Shown: in pieces, positions 61,400 to 63,234 of the stretch
How positions within the stretch are numbered: position 1 is the stretch's first letter
Layout of the letters: the number at the start of each line of letters is the position of its first letter
From: Ideonella benzenivorans
GTDB taxonomy: Bacteria; Pseudomonadota; Gammaproteobacteria; Burkholderiales; Burkholderiaceae_C
NCBI RefSeq assembly: GCF_020387415.1
Contig: NZ_JAGWCB010000021.1
Span: forward strand, 1 to 63,234
DNA length: 63,234 nucleotides
Direction of reading: 5' to 3'
Made by a program: the position numbers and the translations under genes
The notes under the pieces: model-generated
Seen by the model: only the letters and a program-made list of their open reading frames with translations
The model's database searches: none
Told to the model about the DNA's origin: nothing

Positions 61400-62181
61400 G
61401 AGTCCCCTCCGAATGCGTCGAATTGCCGTTGGCGGAAGTCACGCACGGCATCGAGCTCACCCGGGACGATGACCTCCGAATTGCCGTCAGCGTCGATTGC
61501 CGTGATTCCGCGCAGCCCTACTCCGAAGCTCTTGAAGCCCTGCTGCGCCCAGTGGTCGGAGCTGTCGAGCCGGTCGTGTTGGTGACCGTGGACCGCCACT
61601 TTCGCGCTCATGATTTGAGCCAGGGTGTCGAGAAGCTCGAAGCCGTTTGGGTGGTACCCCGGCGCCTCGTGTGTGATGAGAATGTCGGCGCGCATCTCGG
61701 CCAGGCCGTCCACATCTTCGGGATAGATGGTTCCCCAGTGCTTGCGATGCGTGCCAGTGCCGCCCCAGCGGTCTTGCCGCGGCGTCGATCTCGCGTGCTC
61801 TCGCCGGGTTCGGAAGGCCGGTGCTCCACCGCGTGCGGCGCACGCGCTCGGATACCAAACGGCCTCTCGGAACACACCGCCCAGACCCGCCAGCCGCCTT
61901 CCATCCGGCAGCTCTACTACGCGTCCGTGCACATTGCGGTTGGCCAGGTCGCTGCCCCAGACGCGCATCCAGAGCTCGTCGCTGTCGGCGTCGTGGTTGC
62001 CGTGAATGAACCAGACCGGCACCTTACTGTCGAGCAGTGGGGCCAGCTCGAGGTGTAGGGGGCGCCGTGGTTCCATGTCGCCGAGCAGGATGACCGCCGA
62101 GGCCTTGGTGCGGTCGGCGGCGTCGATGATGTGCCGGAAGGCGCCGTGCGGGTCGCCGCAGAAGAGGACGGGCCCGGTCAT
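61396..62181 (-). CDS. Calcineurin-like metallophosphoesterase (MPE1)
   Basis: A 261-aa protein. Motifs GDPHG, ILLGDME, GNHDAD, ITHEAPGY and HGHQH give a complete dimetal site. An insert (residues 115-150) is rich in R and G. Overlaps the HAD gene (ATGA) upstream and the small gene downstream. A second, different phosphoesterase in the same operon (59340-60224) shares about the same fold but little sequence, so they probably act on different substrates. Confidence 0.87.
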   Translation of the reverse strand: MTGPVLFCGDPHGAFRHIIDAADRTKASAVILLGDMEPRRPLHLELAPLLDSKVPVWFIHGNHDADSDELWMRVWGSDLANRNVHGRVVELPDGRRLAGLGGVFREAVWYPSACAARGGAPAFRTRREHARSTPRQDRWGGTGTHRKHWGTIYPEDVDGLAEMRADILITHEAPGYHPNGFELLDTLAQIMSAKVAVHGHQHDRLDSSDHWAQQGFKSFGVGLRGITAIDADGNSEVIVPGELDAVRDFRQRQFDAFGGDS

Positions 62182-62882
62182 GACTGGTCTCCTGCGAGGG
62201 CCTGGCGCACCTGCGGCAGGTGGTCTTCGTGCAGTCCGACACCGGCTTCACACCAGACCACTCGGCCTAGTTTGTCCAGCTTGGACCCGCGCAGGCCGGT
62301 ACCAGAGATTTCGTCGTCGAGGACGATGACGGGTTCACTGGCGTGGTGGGCGAAGAGCCAGCGCTCGATAGCGTCGTGCCTGGTCTTGCCAGCGTTGGTC
62401 GGTGCGTCCCAGTGCTCGTGCAGCGCTGCCGCGACGCTGTCGAGGCCAGTTCTGGAAAACAAGTCCACGAACCCACCTCGCTCCATCAACCGCAGCCAGC
62501 TGGTGGTGATGACGACGCGAGGAGAGTGTTCTTCCATGATGCTGAGCAGCACAGCCTTCGAGGGTGGATGCCAGAGCTTCTCGAAGAGGTCAATTGGCTG
62601 GCTCTCGGCGTCAAAAAGCTCGTAGGCGCCGTAGGGCCTGGACAGACAAATGATTTCGTCGAAATCCAGGAACAGCAGGCCGGGCCCAGCCTCGACCTGG
62701 CCCCGATAGAGGCGGTCCAGCGCCGCCTTGCCGAAGTGCTTGGCGTCCCTCATCAGTTCGGCCTCATTTCGCTCTGCTGACTGCGACCGTAGCAGTTGGC
62801 GCTCCAGAGCACCCAGTCGCCGTGCGAGTCTGCTGGGCGGCTCATGCTTGGCCCTCTGGTCCGACGTACTTCTGCTCGCCAT
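62178..62882 (-). CDS. HAD-fold protein of the 'Swiss army knife' RNA-repair type
   Basis: The preferred ATG is 62882 (MASRSTSDQRAKHEPPSRLA), overlapping the nucleotidyltransferase by about 41 nt; the frame is open to 62948. HAD motif I is LLFLDFDEIICLSRPYG (nucleophile D), motif II VVITTSWL, motif IV VIVLDDEIS. This motif layout matches HAD domains described in polynucleotide-processing 'Swiss army knife' RNA-repair proteins. It would remove phosphate from a nucleic-acid end. A central Asp pattern is intact. 234 aa. Confidence 0.72.
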   Translation of the reverse strand: MASRSTSDQRAKHEPPSRLARRLGALERQLLRSQSAERNEAELMRDAKHFGKAALDRLYRGQVEAGPGLLFLDFDEIICLSRPYGAYELFDAESQPIDLFEKLWHPPSKAVLLSIMEEHSPRVVITTSWLRLMERGGFVDLFSRTGLDSVAAALHEHWDAPTNAGKTRHDAIERWLFAHHASEPVIVLDDEISGTGLRGSKLDKLGRVVWCEAGVGLHEDHLPQVRQALAGDQS

Positions 62883-63234
62883 CCGACCACTTGGCGCCGA
62901 CGCAGCGCCCCAGCGAAGGCGACCACACCAGGAACGGGTCGTACTCATTTAGTTGAGACCACCAGCAGGAGTAGCAAACGTCGACCGGTGCTCGCCACTG
63001 TCCGCCTTCGATGACATCACGAACGTCGGGGTCCTGGGACATCAAGGTCGGCACCGGCCGATTCATGACCATGACGTCGACGTCGGTCCCTCGGTGCCAT
63101 GGGCCATTCCTGCCAACGGACCCGACAACGCGCGCTTCGACGCCTCGATCATGCAGGGCCCGCAGGACGTCAGTGGCGGTCTCTAGGCAGCGGCGCTTGC
63201 GCTCCTGCGCGGGGTCCTCGAGGACAAGAGTTGC
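62842..63234 (-). CDS. Nucleotidyltransferase-fold protein, C-terminal part (circle junction)
   Basis: The in-frame continuation of the gene starting at 427: after base 1 the frame goes on at 63107. It holds the nucleotidyltransferase motif GTDVDVMVMNRPVPT and ends at TGA 62844-62842 with DVCYSCWWSQLNEYDPF and YVGPEGQA. The DVCYSCWW segment may be substrate- or metal-binding. Bases 63108-63234 duplicate 1-127. Confidence 0.75.
   Translation of the reverse strand, partial: ATLVLEDPAQERKRRCLETATDVLRALHDRGVEARVVGSVGRNGPWHRGTDVDVMVMNRPVPTLMSQDPDVRDVIEGGQWRAPVDVCYSCWWSQLNEYDPFLVWSPSLGRCVGAKWSDGEQKYVGPEGQA
63108..63234. repeat. Terminal direct repeat (circle overlap), right copy
   Basis: Identical to 1-127; see the left copy. 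Confidence 0.93.

Noticed and set aside
1-63234. Conjugation or mobilisation genes (relaxase, T4CP, T4SS)
   Set aside because: None found on either strand; DUF1173-like protein alone is not evidence for transfer.
1-63234. tRNA or rRNA genes
   Set aside because: No cloverleaf-like or rRNA-like stretch noticed by eye; a covariance-model scan would be needed to exclude them fully.

Overview
This window looks like one complete circular plasmid of about 63.1 kb that was cut open at an arbitrary point. The first 127 bases recur exactly as the last 127 (63108-63234), and a nucleotidyltransferase gene reads in frame across the join, so the true unit is 63,107 bp. High GC, a Burkholderiales-type replication initiator, the ImuA-ImuB-DnaE2 mutasome and the IS3/IS110/IS21 remnants point to a beta-proteobacterium of the Burkholderiales (Comamonadaceae/Sphaerotilaceae-like; genus not determinable here). 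No relaxase, coupling protein or type IV secretion genes are visible, so it does not look self-transmissible.

Backbone (about 18.6-32.5 kb, plus a site near 33 kb): a tyrosine recombinase, a Rep_3-like initiator (22.4-23.8 kb), TTGGGGA and TTGAAGA repeats beside rep, parA-parB with six GGCAACCnGGTTGCC palindromes and a strong terminator, an autoregulated-looking HTH gene, a DUF1173-like protein coupled to a 670-aa integrase, and a phased array of twelve 9-bp boxes at exactly 11-bp spacing (32958-33115) that resembles an stb/parC-type centromere.

Stress and mutagenesis: there are two LexA-box-controlled modules. The first (17.3-14.0 kb, minus strand) is umuD, a MESH1-like ppGpp hydrolase, an unknown gene, umuC with an in-frame amber codon, and an exported HNH protein. 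The second (57.2-51.9 kb) is imuA-imuB-dnaE2, flanked by a divergent SRAP (YedK/HMCES-like) gene and a zinc-finger protein.

Accessory cargo: a TetR-controlled DevBCA/MacAB-like ABC efflux operon with a NodT-type outer-membrane factor and a cytochrome c (12.2-6.5 kb); a CoiA-like nuclease; a TIGR04255-like three-gene operon under a 27-bp palindrome (22.2-19.8 kb); a signalling cluster of a response regulator, a giant hybrid kinase, a deleted kinase remnant and a GGDEF regulator (41.9-50.7 kb); and IS fragments at 4-6.5, 12.3-13.9 and 32.6-34.3 kb.

Two operons are the best candidates for undescribed systems. The first (35.9-41.5 kb) couples an S1-domain/winged-helix protein, two small coiled-coil proteins and a membrane-anchored SF1 (Upf1-like) helicase. 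The second runs through the circle junction (1179 down to 1, then 63107 down to 59340). It comprises a DnaQ-like exonuclease, a nucleotidyltransferase, a HAD 'Swiss army knife' phosphatase, two calcineurin-like phosphoesterases and three small proteins, all overlapping or nearly touching, a composition typical of nucleic-acid end-processing or RNA-repair conflict systems.
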